Under the pieces are notes generated by a model that saw only the letters and a list, made by a program, of their open reading frames with translations, had not been told where the DNA came from and ran no database searches. This document shows, one piece after another, positions 36,250-45,530 of a DNA stretch of 62,148 bases. The DNA is from Verrucomicrobiota bacterium (GTDB taxonomy: Bacteria; Verrucomicrobiota; Verrucomicrobiia; Opitutales; UBA2995): positions 1-62,148 of the forward strand of contig JAQBYJ010000023.1 in NCBI GenBank assembly GCA_027622555.1, written 5' to 3'. The stretch's first letter is position 1, and each line of letters begins with the position of its first letter. Position numbers and translations under genes: made by a program.

Positions 36250-38157
36250 CTATTTTTTAACGCGTAAACTCAACATATTCAGGGACCTCTGCGGATTTAT
36301 TAGGAATCGACGCCCGTCTGGTGATTTATCGACACCTAAATAAATAAGTTGTTTCAGCTCTTCTGGCCCAAGTTCGGGAGCAATTGCCAGTAATTTCCCA
36401 GCAAGATTGGTCACATTGGGTGCAGCCATGGAAGTGCCCGAAAACGCCATCCGAGTTCCCCCTGGCACATAACTATCCACTTCAAATCCGCTGGCATGTG
36501 CACGTACATTTTTACCGTAACTGGTAAAGCTGGTTTCTTCACCCGCCTGATCTACAGCCCCGACGACCAGCACATTTGGCAGGTCCATCGAACTGGGTAT
36601 GATTTTATTGAAATCCACATCCTCATCGGAGTTTCCCGCAGCAGCAACAAACAGAATCTCTGGAGCACTAGCCATTGCATCGACAAGCCCATCGTAACCT
36701 ATTTCAAACAACACACGGGCAATCTTTGCACGTTGATCAGGATTGTCTCCTACCCCGTTTGCTTCAAGAGCCGCTTCAATACCGGCTTGGCTACCTCCCC
36801 AACTCATATTGACCACCCGCACACCGGTCGCTTTAAAATACTCCACGGTTGCTGATGCACTTTCTGCTTCTCGAAAGGTTTGTTCCAGGGTCGGTTCATC
36901 TGGGATCATTTCATGACCAAAGGTTAGACGGGCTGATTGAATCCTTGCGGCCGGATTCCCAGAAGCAGCAATCCCAGCCACATGCGTACCGTGCATAAAA
37001 TTACCAAACAGACTAAGTGATTCAAAAAACGGTTTGTAGTCATCTTTACTGAGACTTGAAATAATCTTTCGAACTTCTGAGGCTTCTTCACTATCAACAG
37101 CAGCCTGCAGATCGCTCAGACCTTTCGAGTAAGCTCTATTTTTAGGATATATTTCCAATTCATCGCCGGTCAGGGGATAGAGAGTTGAGGTATCCGGAAA
37201 CGAATTTTTGTCCCATGCAATTCCGTGCAAATCATCTACCCAACCGTTATTATCCGTATCCTGGCCATCCAGACTTTCGTACGGGTTAACCCACAATTGC
37301 CCGGTTGATTTGAAAATATCAGTATCAACCCCACTATCCCATATACCAATGACCACAGGCGTTAGATCTGAATATCCGTGTAGATCAACCTCCCTGGATT
37401 TCCAAATATCTTCTTTGATCACCCGATTGGCTTCAATGTATTGGCCAGTCACAGAAACAATCTGCGGACTGAAGGCTAAAACGTGATCGATCATTAATTT
37501 GATACTGGCCAGGCTTTCAACGTCGCCCAATGCCAGCTTCTTGTTCTCGTCTATGGCTACCTGCATCTGATTTTCCAAACTGCCGAGGTAAAGATTGCGT
37601 GTAAGAAACTGAAAAGTCCCATTCATTTGCTCGATGGAATCTTGCACAACATCCCAGGGAAGCACGTTAATCATCTCGGCGAAAATCGACTCGAAGATGG
37701 ATGTATTTTCTTCAACCGATTTCCCTTTTTCAGTTAGTTGGGTCAGGATAACAGCTTCCACAATCAGTCCTGATATTAAACGATCGGCCGGTTTATCCTG
37801 CATTTCACGAATCGTTTTTATCCTCGCAAGTGATGCCTCGAAATCACCGGCAAGAAAATCCAAAGTCCTCAACGTTTGTAAATAGGCTCGAAGCGTGGCC
37901 TGATCCTGAATATCAAAGACCTCCAATTGCCGTTCAATTTCCTCTCGGAGTTTTCCCAGAAATGGCGCTAAAAGCGCTTCATCGTCCAACAAGTCCACTG
38001 CCTTCCCCTCGAAAGGATAAGCCACCCGAGGTAACTGGTCTGCTTCCGTGATAACCGTCTTTTCTTTGGTTTGTGCAGAAACAATAGGGACCCAAAAGCT
38101 TAAGCTCGGAAATAGCAGAAAAAACCAAAAAAAGTAACGGGTTGCGGAAGATTTCAT
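36250..38157 (-). CDS. Subtilisin-like S8 serine peptidase, secreted
   Basis: A 635-residue protease from ATG 38157 (signal KSSATRYFFWFFLLFPSLSF). Triad: Asp274 in GIWDSGVDTD, His392 in HGTHVAGIAA and Ser576 in FSGTSMAAPN, with the oxyanion Asn in AAAGNSDED. The Asp-His spacing of 118 residues is long: an insert carries DGQDTDNNGWVDDLHG, a calcium-loop-like run of acidic residues. The first 250 residues are helical and may be a propeptide or chaperone domain. It is a stand-alone minus-strand gene; the 190 bases to the divergent DUF3604 gene hold its promoter but no recognised boxes. Confidence 0.92.
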   Translation of the reverse strand: MKSSATRYFFWFFLLFPSLSFWVPIVSAQTKEKTVITEADQLPRVAYPFEGKAVDLLDDEALLAPFLGKLREEIERQLEVFDIQDQATLRAYLQTLRTLDFLAGDFEASLARIKTIREMQDKPADRLISGLIVEAVILTQLTEKGKSVEENTSIFESIFAEMINVLPWDVVQDSIEQMNGTFQFLTRNLYLGSLENQMQVAIDENKKLALGDVESLASIKLMIDHVLAFSPQIVSVTGQYIEANRVIKEDIWKSREVDLHGYSDLTPVVIGIWDSGVDTDIFKSTGQLWVNPYESLDGQDTDNNGWVDDLHGIAWDKNSFPDTSTLYPLTGDELEIYPKNRAYSKGLSDLQAAVDSEEASEVRKIISSLSKDDYKPFFESLSLFGNFMHGTHVAGIAASGNPAARIQSARLTFGHEMIPDEPTLEQTFREAESASATVEYFKATGVRVVNMSWGGSQAGIEAALEANGVGDNPDQRAKIARVLFEIGYDGLVDAMASAPEILFVAAAGNSDEDVDFNKIIPSSMDLPNVLVVGAVDQAGEETSFTSYGKNVRAHASGFEVDSYVPGGTRMAFSGTSMAAPNVTNLAGKLLAIAPELGPEELKQLIYLGVDKSPDGRRFLINPQRSLNMLSLRVKK

Positions 38158-38383
38158 TGCAACATATCTTGCGAGCAATTGCGGAGTTATCAATTGGTTT
38201 CTATTAAACGGATTGGATTTTCGAAATCCGTAAACAGAAATAAAGTTCTCAGAAGCTGATGTAGGTTAATGTGGCTGAGAAAAAAAGGTAAGTAACCCCC
38301 TCTTGAATCTTGTTGATCCAAACAACCAGACAATAGTATCACAAAGTTAACTAACCTAGAATATCAACCAAAACCTATCAACC

Positions 38384-40975
38384 ATGCAGCCTCGTAAAAT
38401 GAAATTTCAATCAGTCCCAATCTTGCTGCTTCTTCTACCCTTCTGGGGGATCAGCAAGGCTCAGGAAAATACTGCAGAGGATTATCTGGAACCTTCCTTT
38501 CGCACTGAGGTGGATCAATTGAAGGCTGATGCGAAAAATACGCCAACCAATCCATCCAATGTTCGGGACCGAGCGAAAATCCTTCTCGAATGGGGAAACG
38601 CTTTCGCGTTGGCCCAGGGTCCTATCCCGGATGAGCTAACTCTGACAACCGCCATAGGGATCCACTCCACAGAAGCAACTCAACGAGGTCGTATGGTTTA
38701 CCATTATATGGATTCCAACATTCATGAGCTCAGCCTGCGCGAAGCAGATGCGAATGCAATCGGTACATTGAAAGCTTCAACCTCCGGTCCCTTTCGTGCT
38801 GACGGATATGCGTCGTTTGAGCAAATCTATACAGTCGGAGCCCAAGGCATGCGTGTCGGCGGAGGGATCCAGGTAGCAAAACATGCGTTGAGTAATTATG
38901 CTCAAGCTCAAACCGAGAACCCGGCAGCCGATAATTATGTCACCGCTCGATCCTCAAATCCTCGGGCACGATTCACCGAGGGCACCTATCCGGTGGTAGG
39001 TATGTATGGAGGATTTCGCGCACCGGATCCGACTCCGATGTTTCGACTCTCGGGTTCAGAATTGAAAGAAGGCGATACGATCGTGGTTACATACGGAGAC
39101 ACTTCCGGAGGAAGCCCCGGGTATCGTGTGCAAAATTTCTCAAATGATCGCGCCGCTTTTCCACTCTTTGTGGACCTGGATGGAACGGATCGATTCCTAA
39201 CGCTTCCCCTTCAGAACATTCGAATAAGCGGAACGGATGTTGCCGGTGTTCATGGATTTGTTCCTTCGGTAGTAATCCCCGGGGAGAAGTTCACACTCTC
39301 CGTTCGATTTGAGGATCGCTTCGCTAATAAAGCGGAACCGCCCTTTCCTGATTTGGAAATCCGATTAAACGGCAAAACCTTCAGAAAGTTGAACTCTGTT
39401 ATCGAAGGCATCATGCTTCTAGAAGGATTGGTGTTAAACGATCCGGGAGTTTACCGATTCAGTTTCCATGCGAACGACTTTGAGGGCGTGGCCAATCCGA
39501 TACTGGTAGATGCGAACCCTGATAATCGCATCTACTGGGGCGACACGCACGGTCATTCAGGCATGGCTGAAGGCGCTGGCACCGCCGACGGTTACATGCG
39601 CTTTGCCAGAGACGAAGCCCGCTTGGATTATGTGACTCATTCCGAGCACGACATCTGGCTGGATGACGGTGAATGGGAAACGCTTCGGGAAAATGTCGCT
39701 CAGTATTATGAACCCGGGGTATTTATTCCATTCCTGGGTTACGAGTGGACTCAAAATAATGACCTGGGCGGCCATCATAATGTTCTATTTCGCACCCCGG
39801 AAGGTCGCATTAGAATACAGCGACAGTTGTATCCAACCCTATCCGGAATGTATAACGGGTTGCGCAACCACCACGATACGAACGATGTCGTTATTATTCC
39901 ACATGCGCATCAGGCAGGCGATTTCAGACAGAGCGATCCCGACATGGAGCACCTGATCGAAATCATGTCCGGCCACGGCACCTTTGAATGGTTTGGTCAC
40001 ATGTATCTACAACACGGCCACGAGGTCGGCTTCGTCGCTGCTTCAGACGATCACCTGGGTCATCCAGGCTATTCGGCACCGCGATCCAGCGGGATCGCAC
40101 AGCGTGGAGGCCTCGGCGCACTCATGGCACCGAAGAAAACACGGGATGCATTGTTCGATGCGATGAAGACCATGCATACCTACGCTACCACAGGTGATCG
40201 AATTATTCTAAAGACTGAAGTCAATGGAGCCAGGATGGGAAGCCGTACAGATTACGCAGAAAAGAGAACTATCAAAGGTCGGGTTATCGGAACTGCACCC
40301 ATCGATACCATCACCGTTATTAAAAACGAAAAGGAAATCTGGAGCAAAAATTACTTCAACTCAGTAACGGAAGGGAATGGTCCACAAAAACTGCAGCTTA
40401 CCTTTTATTCCGATTCCAACCCTTATCATCCCCAAGACAATCCACGAGGCTGGCGATGGTGGAATGGCACACTCAAAGTTAAGGGAGGAACTTTGGTGGC
40501 GGCCTCGCCTACGGATCACGTGAACCCCAATTACCAATCCTTTGAGATCGATAAGAATGACGCCAACCTCGTCCACTTCCGAACCGCAACCCGCGGAGAT
40601 AGCACGTCCATCAACCTGCTTATTGACAACATGAATGCAGACACAGTGATTGCTCTGAATTTAGAAGAAGCGAATGAAACGGGAGGCGCACCTCAAATTT
40701 ATCGCCGCCACGGAAAAACACCAGCTTGGGATATTCATTTTGATCTACATCACCTGGATGAGCATCCCCTGGAAGAGACCCGTGACTTTCAGGCATGGAC
40801 AGACAGTGTCACTTTGAGACGTGTGGTGGAGGCTGGTGTTATGGAAACAGAATTCGAGATTACAGATACCGATTCACCACGCCAGGGAGACTACTATTTT
40901 GTCCGAATTAAACAGGCGAATGATGCCTATGCCTGGTCCAGTCCTACCTGGATTGGCGGTAATGCCCCAGATTGA
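38384..40975 (+). CDS. DUF3604 domain protein, secreted
   Basis: An 863-residue secreted protein (signal around PILLLLLPFWGISKAQ). The conserved block runs from YWGDTHGHSGMAEG (about 384) through LDYVTHSEHDIWLDD (about 419), VVIIPHAHQAGDF (about 507) and FVAASDDHLGHPGY (about 554). The spacing of H-x-H, H-x-x-H-D, H-x-H and S-D-D-H resembles the metal-binding His/Asp sets of PHP-type phosphoesterases, so a metal-dependent hydrolase is likely though the family is formally uncharacterised. The N-terminal 300 residues form beta-rich domains. It heads three plus-strand genes with the GH43-like and penicillin-acylase-type genes. Confidence 0.85.
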   Translation: MQPRKMKFQSVPILLLLLPFWGISKAQENTAEDYLEPSFRTEVDQLKADAKNTPTNPSNVRDRAKILLEWGNAFALAQGPIPDELTLTTAIGIHSTEATQRGRMVYHYMDSNIHELSLREADANAIGTLKASTSGPFRADGYASFEQIYTVGAQGMRVGGGIQVAKHALSNYAQAQTENPAADNYVTARSSNPRARFTEGTYPVVGMYGGFRAPDPTPMFRLSGSELKEGDTIVVTYGDTSGGSPGYRVQNFSNDRAAFPLFVDLDGTDRFLTLPLQNIRISGTDVAGVHGFVPSVVIPGEKFTLSVRFEDRFANKAEPPFPDLEIRLNGKTFRKLNSVIEGIMLLEGLVLNDPGVYRFSFHANDFEGVANPILVDANPDNRIYWGDTHGHSGMAEGAGTADGYMRFARDEARLDYVTHSEHDIWLDDGEWETLRENVAQYYEPGVFIPFLGYEWTQNNDLGGHHNVLFRTPEGRIRIQRQLYPTLSGMYNGLRNHHDTNDVVIIPHAHQAGDFRQSDPDMEHLIEIMSGHGTFEWFGHMYLQHGHEVGFVAASDDHLGHPGYSAPRSSGIAQRGGLGALMAPKKTRDALFDAMKTMHTYATTGDRIILKTEVNGARMGSRTDYAEKRTIKGRVIGTAPIDTITVIKNEKEIWSKNYFNSVTEGNGPQKLQLTFYSDSNPYHPQDNPRGWRWWNGTLKVKGGTLVAASPTDHVNPNYQSFEIDKNDANLVHFRTATRGDSTSINLLIDNMNADTVIALNLEEANETGGAPQIYRRHGKTPAWDIHFDLHHLDEHPLEETRDFQAWTDSVTLRRVVEAGVMETEFEITDTDSPRQGDYYFVRIKQANDAYAWSSPTWIGGNAPD

Positions 40976-41050
40976 TTTTAAGAGGCGCATTGTGAAAACC
41001 TGTTCTACTTCACACATATTAATATGGTACTATTTTAACTAAGAGGAATA

Positions 41051-42271
41051 TTGGACACACCAAATGATAGAAGCGTCGCCAAATTCCCCCATCATCACAA
41101 CGATGGTAGGGCAGCAGCGTCCTCGCTGCGCCGTGTATTTCCAGTGATTCCAGCGGCAGTTCCGAGGAGCTGGGTGACGACAAGACCGGCAGTTCTACTG
41201 ACCGGACCACGGAGATGCTTTTGCCCTACCTATTCAAGTTTCAGGAAGCACGAGGTAGGCCTTGAAAATCCTGAATATCTCCCAGCACAAAATAGTTTCT
41301 ATCTCTTAGGAATCTTCCTTATTTTCCTTTCACTCTTTATCCGCGTCCATGGCGCAGAAATCCCGACTGTTACCCGTCTGGGAAATGGACCTATTATCAC
41401 TCAGAACATGGATAATCGCATGGGTGGAAACGTCCAGGGTCCGTCTCTGATAAAAGTCCCAGAATGGGTTAAAAATCCACTCGGGAAATACTATCTATAC
41501 TTTGCCGATCATCGAGGAACCTATATTCGTTTAGCCTATGCAGACGATTTATCGGGCCCATGGTCCATACATGAATCCGGCTCACTACAGTTAAAGAATT
41601 CCTTCTTCCCAACCTCAGTGCCCAAGGAATTGGAAAACTCCCCTTTTGCCTATGCACACATTGCATCGCCCGATGTCCATGTGCGGGAAGAATTACAGGA
41701 ATTCGTTATGTACTTACATGGCTGGGATCTTCTTGGAGGTGCGGGCACTCAGTTCACAAGGTTGGCAACATCAAAGGATGGAATCCATTTTGAAGGTCGC
41801 CCGGAAGTATTGGGAAGACCTTACTTTCGCGTAACCAAACATCGTAACTACTATTACGCGATGGCGATGCCTGGGTATTTGTATCGATCCAAAGACGGAA
41901 AAAGTGGATTCGAGCCGGGGCCACGATTTTTCAACGACAACATGCGCCACAATGCTCTCTTGGTCAGGAACAATACCTTGTACGTCTTTTGGACTCAGGT
42001 CGGTGATGCGCCAGAACGCATATTCCTATCGACGATTGAAATGAAAGGAGATTGGTCGACTTGGCAAACATCGGATCCAACAGAGCTATTACGCCCGGAA
42101 CGAAAGTGGGAAGGAGCAGATTGGGAAATCAAACCATCGGAACGAGGCTACGTAGGTGAACGCGTCAATCAGTTGCGCGACCCAGCCATTTTCGAAGAAA
42201 ACGGCGAAATTTTCCTTCTATACTCAGTCGCTGGAGAAAGTGGCATCGCGATTGCAAAACTTGATTTCTGA
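41051..42271 (+). CDS. GH43-like beta-propeller protein with repeat-disturbed 5' end
   Basis: The mature part (from about 41358) is a five-bladed propeller of the GH43/GH32/GH117 type: KYYLYFADHRGTYIRLAYAD, SPDVHVREELQEFVMYLHGW, LYVFWTQVGD and RDPAIFEENGEIFLLYSVAG. It probably binds or cleaves a sugar chain; catalytic acids cannot be fixed with confidence. A hydrophobic export segment (FYLLGIFLIFLSLFIRVHGA) precedes it. The start is a problem: between the repeat at 41106-41230 and this segment there is no ATG, GTG or TTG in frame, so translation must begin inside the repeat (GTG codons near 41140 and 41174) or at TTG 41051. The stated start is therefore only the frame limit. Confidence 0.68.
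   Translation: MDTPNDRSVAKFPHHHNDGRAAASSLRRVFPVIPAAVPRSWVTTRPAVLLTGPRRCFCPTYSSFRKHEVGLENPEYLPAQNSFYLLGIFLIFLSLFIRVHGAEIPTVTRLGNGPIITQNMDNRMGGNVQGPSLIKVPEWVKNPLGKYYLYFADHRGTYIRLAYADDLSGPWSIHESGSLQLKNSFFPTSVPKELENSPFAYAHIASPDVHVREELQEFVMYLHGWDLLGGAGTQFTRLATSKDGIHFEGRPEVLGRPYFRVTKHRNYYYAMAMPGYLYRSKDGKSGFEPGPRFFNDNMRHNALLVRNNTLYVFWTQVGDAPERIFLSTIEMKGDWSTWQTSDPTELLRPERKWEGADWEIKPSERGYVGERVNQLRDPAIFEENGEIFLLYSVAGESGIAIAKLDF
41106..41230. repeat. REPIN-like unit, GTAGGGC subfamily, in a gene 5' end
   Basis: Starts GTAGGGCAGCAGCGTCCTCG, whose stem is GCAGCG/CGCTGC, and ends GCCCTACC on the right. The interior has a further hairpin around ACCGGCAGTTCTACTGACCG. At 125 bp it is longer than the other units. 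The translated frame of the GH43-like gene runs through it. Confidence 0.6.
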
Positions 42272-42378
42272 CTGGGATCCTTGACTAGCGAAAAGATCAT
42301 CCATTTAATCATTATTAATAGCTGAATTCCTTCCAACAGCCCCAAAATAACATCAGCAATTTCACGCCTATCACCTCG

Positions 42379-44547
42379 ATGCTCAGATTTGTATTCCCCG
42401 CCCTTCTGCTTTTCCTGACTTCCTGCATCAAACCATCGAATGATTCAGATGTATCACGCCTGGAGGAACGGTCAAATCGCGTTACCATCATCAGGGATGA
42501 TTTCGGTGTTCCCCATATCTATGGCAAGACAGATGCTGATGCGGTCTTTGGTATGCTGTACGCTCAATGTGAAGATGACTTCAACCGGGTAGAGCAAAAT
42601 TACTTGTGGGCGATAGGCAGGCTGGCAGAAGTAGAGGGGGAGAAAGCACTTTTCAGCGACCTGCGTGCACGTCTTTATATGACCCAAGCAGAAGCGATCG
42701 CAGCCTACAATAATGCACCCCTTTGGTTAAAGCAGCTCTGCGATGCGTTCGCTGACGGAATCAATTGGTACCTTCATACGCATCCGGAAGTAACACCTCG
42801 ATTGCTGACACAATTCGAACCCTGGATGCCCATGTATTTCAGTGAAGGCTCCATCGGTGGGGATATTGAACGCATAAGACTACAAGGCATAGAAAACTTT
42901 TACGGCGGCGAACCTCCGACTCAAACCCTACCCAAATCAGCTGGAACGAACCGGGAGTTCAAAGAACCTGGCGGCTCTAACGGATTCGCCATCGCCGGTA
43001 AGCTCACCGAATCCGGCCATGCGATGCTGCTTATCAATCCACACACCTCATTCTTTTTTCGAGGCGAAATTCACGTAGTCAGCGAAGAAGGCTTAAACGC
43101 CTACGGCGCCGTTACCTGGGGCCAGTTTTTTGTTTACCAGGGCTTCAATGAAAATACCGGCTGGATGCACACCTCAACCGGGGTGGATTTCATGGATCAG
43201 TTTGTGGAAGATGTATTCACAAAGGAGGGACAGCTCTTTTACCGCTACGGAGAGGAGATCCGACCGGTTCAAGTATCAGAAGTCACGTTGAAATATAAAG
43301 ATGGCGACACGCTATCCGAACGAACGTTTCCCATGTATCACACGCATCACGGACCTGTGACGCATATGGAAGATGACCGGTGGGTAACAACGAAAATAAA
43401 CTGGGACCCGGTCAATGCACTCCACCAATCATTTATCCGGACAAAGCTTAGCGGCCATGACGAATTTCGAAAGATGATGGATATCCGGACCAACTCGTCC
43501 AATAACACCGTATACGCGGACTCTGGTGGAAACATCGCTTATTACCATGGCAACTTCGTGCCGAGACGCGATCCAGCATTTGATTTTTCTAAGTCAGTGG
43601 ATGGCAGTAATCCTGCAACCGACTGGCAAGGACTTCATAGTGTAGATGAACTGGTCACCTTTTTAAATCCGGACAACGGCTGGATCCAAAACTGTAATTC
43701 TACACCGTTTACGTCGGCAGCTGAATTCAGTCCCAAGCAAGAAGACTATCCCCGTTATATGGCACCTGATGATGAGAACTACCGTGGCATCCATGCCGTG
43801 CAGGCCTTGAGAAAAGCTTCAGGCTTAACCTTAGATAAACTCATTGATCTAGCCTACGATTCCTACCTGCCTGGCTTTGAGGCAGTCGTTTCAGGCCTGA
43901 TAGTAGCCTATGGCGAGTCCAAGGATTTACCTGAAGAGACTGAGAAGGCTTTAAACATGCTTAAAAACTGGGATCTCCGAGTAGCCGTTGATTCCATTCC
44001 GATGACCTTGGCTCACTTCTACACAATGACGCTTCTTGAAAATGGATCTGTCTCCGCCAGACCCACAATGGACCAGTTAGAATCCCTGGCAACCGGTCCT
44101 AATCCAGCCAACCGGAGAGACGCATTTGAGGAAACTTTGACAACCCTTCGGGAGGACTTTGGTCGCTGGGATGTCCCCTGGGGTGAGGTAAATCGTTACC
44201 AGCGGCTCAATGGCGATATTGTTCAGCCGTTCAATGACAACGAACCATCCTTGCCTATCGGGATGGCATCCGGACGCTGGGGTGCCCTGGCATCATTCGG
44301 TGCAAGTCAGTACAGCGGGACCAAGAAAATCTATGGCACAAGCGGTAACAGCTTTGTCGCTGTTGTCGAATTCGGAAAAAAAGTGAGAGCGAAAAGTATG
44401 TTGGCTGGTGGGCAAAGCGGCGACCCTGAATCCCCTCATTTTGACGACCAAGCTCAACGCTATGCTGACGCGAAGTTCAAAGAAGTTGCCTACTACAGAG
44501 AGGATGTGGAGAAGCGTGCGACTCGAACCTACCATCCCGGTGAGTAG
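42379..44547 (+). CDS. Penicillin acylase-family Ntn hydrolase, lipoprotein
   Basis: A 722-residue amidase precursor of the penicillin G acylase/acyl-homoserine-lactone acylase family. Lipobox FLTSC (Cys16). The N-terminal RDDFGVPHIYGKTDADAVFG begins the alpha subunit; the autocatalytic cleavage site and nucleophile are Ser200 in EPGGSNGFAIAGK; TDWQGLHSVDELVTFLNPDN and NGWIQNCNSTPF belong to the beta subunit. It would hydrolyse an amide bond of an acylated small molecule outside the cytoplasm. Whether the substrate is a quorum-sensing lactone, an N-acyl amino acid or another amide is not readable. It starts 107 bases past the GH43-like gene. Confidence 0.9.
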   Translation: MLRFVFPALLLFLTSCIKPSNDSDVSRLEERSNRVTIIRDDFGVPHIYGKTDADAVFGMLYAQCEDDFNRVEQNYLWAIGRLAEVEGEKALFSDLRARLYMTQAEAIAAYNNAPLWLKQLCDAFADGINWYLHTHPEVTPRLLTQFEPWMPMYFSEGSIGGDIERIRLQGIENFYGGEPPTQTLPKSAGTNREFKEPGGSNGFAIAGKLTESGHAMLLINPHTSFFFRGEIHVVSEEGLNAYGAVTWGQFFVYQGFNENTGWMHTSTGVDFMDQFVEDVFTKEGQLFYRYGEEIRPVQVSEVTLKYKDGDTLSERTFPMYHTHHGPVTHMEDDRWVTTKINWDPVNALHQSFIRTKLSGHDEFRKMMDIRTNSSNNTVYADSGGNIAYYHGNFVPRRDPAFDFSKSVDGSNPATDWQGLHSVDELVTFLNPDNGWIQNCNSTPFTSAAEFSPKQEDYPRYMAPDDENYRGIHAVQALRKASGLTLDKLIDLAYDSYLPGFEAVVSGLIVAYGESKDLPEETEKALNMLKNWDLRVAVDSIPMTLAHFYTMTLLENGSVSARPTMDQLESLATGPNPANRRDAFEETLTTLREDFGRWDVPWGEVNRYQRLNGDIVQPFNDNEPSLPIGMASGRWGALASFGASQYSGTKKIYGTSGNSFVAVVEFGKKVRAKSMLAGGQSGDPESPHFDDQAQRYADAKFKEVAYYREDVEKRATRTYHPGE

Positions 44548-44611
44548 GAAAACCAGTCTGGCTAGATTGAGACATCAAATTGTAACTGCATTTTGGGTAC
44601 CATTTTCAGAT

Positions 44612-45523
44612 TCAATCCGTTGCTCCAGGTGAGGGTATCTCACCGCTTCGAAAATGGACAACCGCTATACCAATTCCAACCAGGATCACTCCCGCAATTA
44701 AAGCATTCGAAATAGGCTCTCCGAGAATATAATAACTGATTACAACTCCGGAGATCGGCGCAAGGAATCCATAGACTCCCAATCTGCTGGCGTTAAATCG
44801 ACGAAGAAGAACCGTCCAAAAGATAAAACCCAATCCAGCGATAACGACACCCTGGTAGAGGATTGCAGATATTATTCTAGCATCGAAGTGATAGCTTGCA
44901 CCACGCTCGAAAATAGCACTCAGAGCGAAAAATACGGGGACACTAAGAGCGGCTTGCCAAAATAAAAGCCGCGCCGGATGGATCGACTGGGTAAGCGTCT
45001 TGGTGTAGACTTGACGAGCACCAAGGAGCATGCCGCTGACCAGGACAATGGCATCGCCCACGACATAATCTGTTGCCGATACGAGGAATCCTTCAGCAAA
45101 AATAAGCACAACGCCCACAAAAGAAACGGACATCCCTACAATCTTGATAGTACTGAGTCTATCTCCCGGCAAAAAGAAATGAGCGAACAGGGCGAGAAAG
45201 AAAGGTCCTGTGGATACGAACACTCCAGAGTGTGCAGCCAAGGTAAATTGAGTCCCGGCATGGAGGAGATAGATTTGCAGGACGAATATGAATAGAAGCG
45301 TAAATATCAGACGCCACTCCCCCCGGTTAGGCTTTAGAGGAATACGTGCCGCAAACACCCAGACAAGCACCGTCAAAGCTCCCAGAATAAATCGAACGCC
45401 AGCCAATCCAAGCGGAGGCAACCCCTCCAGCGCGATTTTAATTGAGGGCGTGTTCCCGCCCCATACGATGCTGATAATAATAGCGGCAGCAGCGGCCTTG
45501 GCATTAATGGGTTGATTCAGCAT
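44612..45523 (-). CDS. EamA/DMT-family transporter
   Basis: A 303-residue inner-membrane protein with ten predicted helices in two EamA halves. The first half shows SIVWGGNTPSIKIALEGLPP and GVRFILGALTVLVWVF; the second ends FNASRLGVYGFLAPISGVVI and YILGEPISNALIAGVILVGI. Family members export or import amino acids, nucleobases and other small metabolites; substrate unknown. It starts 7 bases after sulfatase 6 on the same strand, so it is co-transcribed with a sulfatase. Confidence 0.9.
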   Translation of the reverse strand: MLNQPINAKAAAAAIIISIVWGGNTPSIKIALEGLPPLGLAGVRFILGALTVLVWVFAARIPLKPNRGEWRLIFTLLFIFVLQIYLLHAGTQFTLAAHSGVFVSTGPFFLALFAHFFLPGDRLSTIKIVGMSVSFVGVVLIFAEGFLVSATDYVVGDAIVLVSGMLLGARQVYTKTLTQSIHPARLLFWQAALSVPVFFALSAIFERGASYHFDARIISAILYQGVVIAGLGFIFWTVLLRRFNASRLGVYGFLAPISGVVISYYILGEPISNALIAGVILVGIGIAVVHFRSGEIPSPGATD

Positions 45524-45530
45524 GTTCTTG

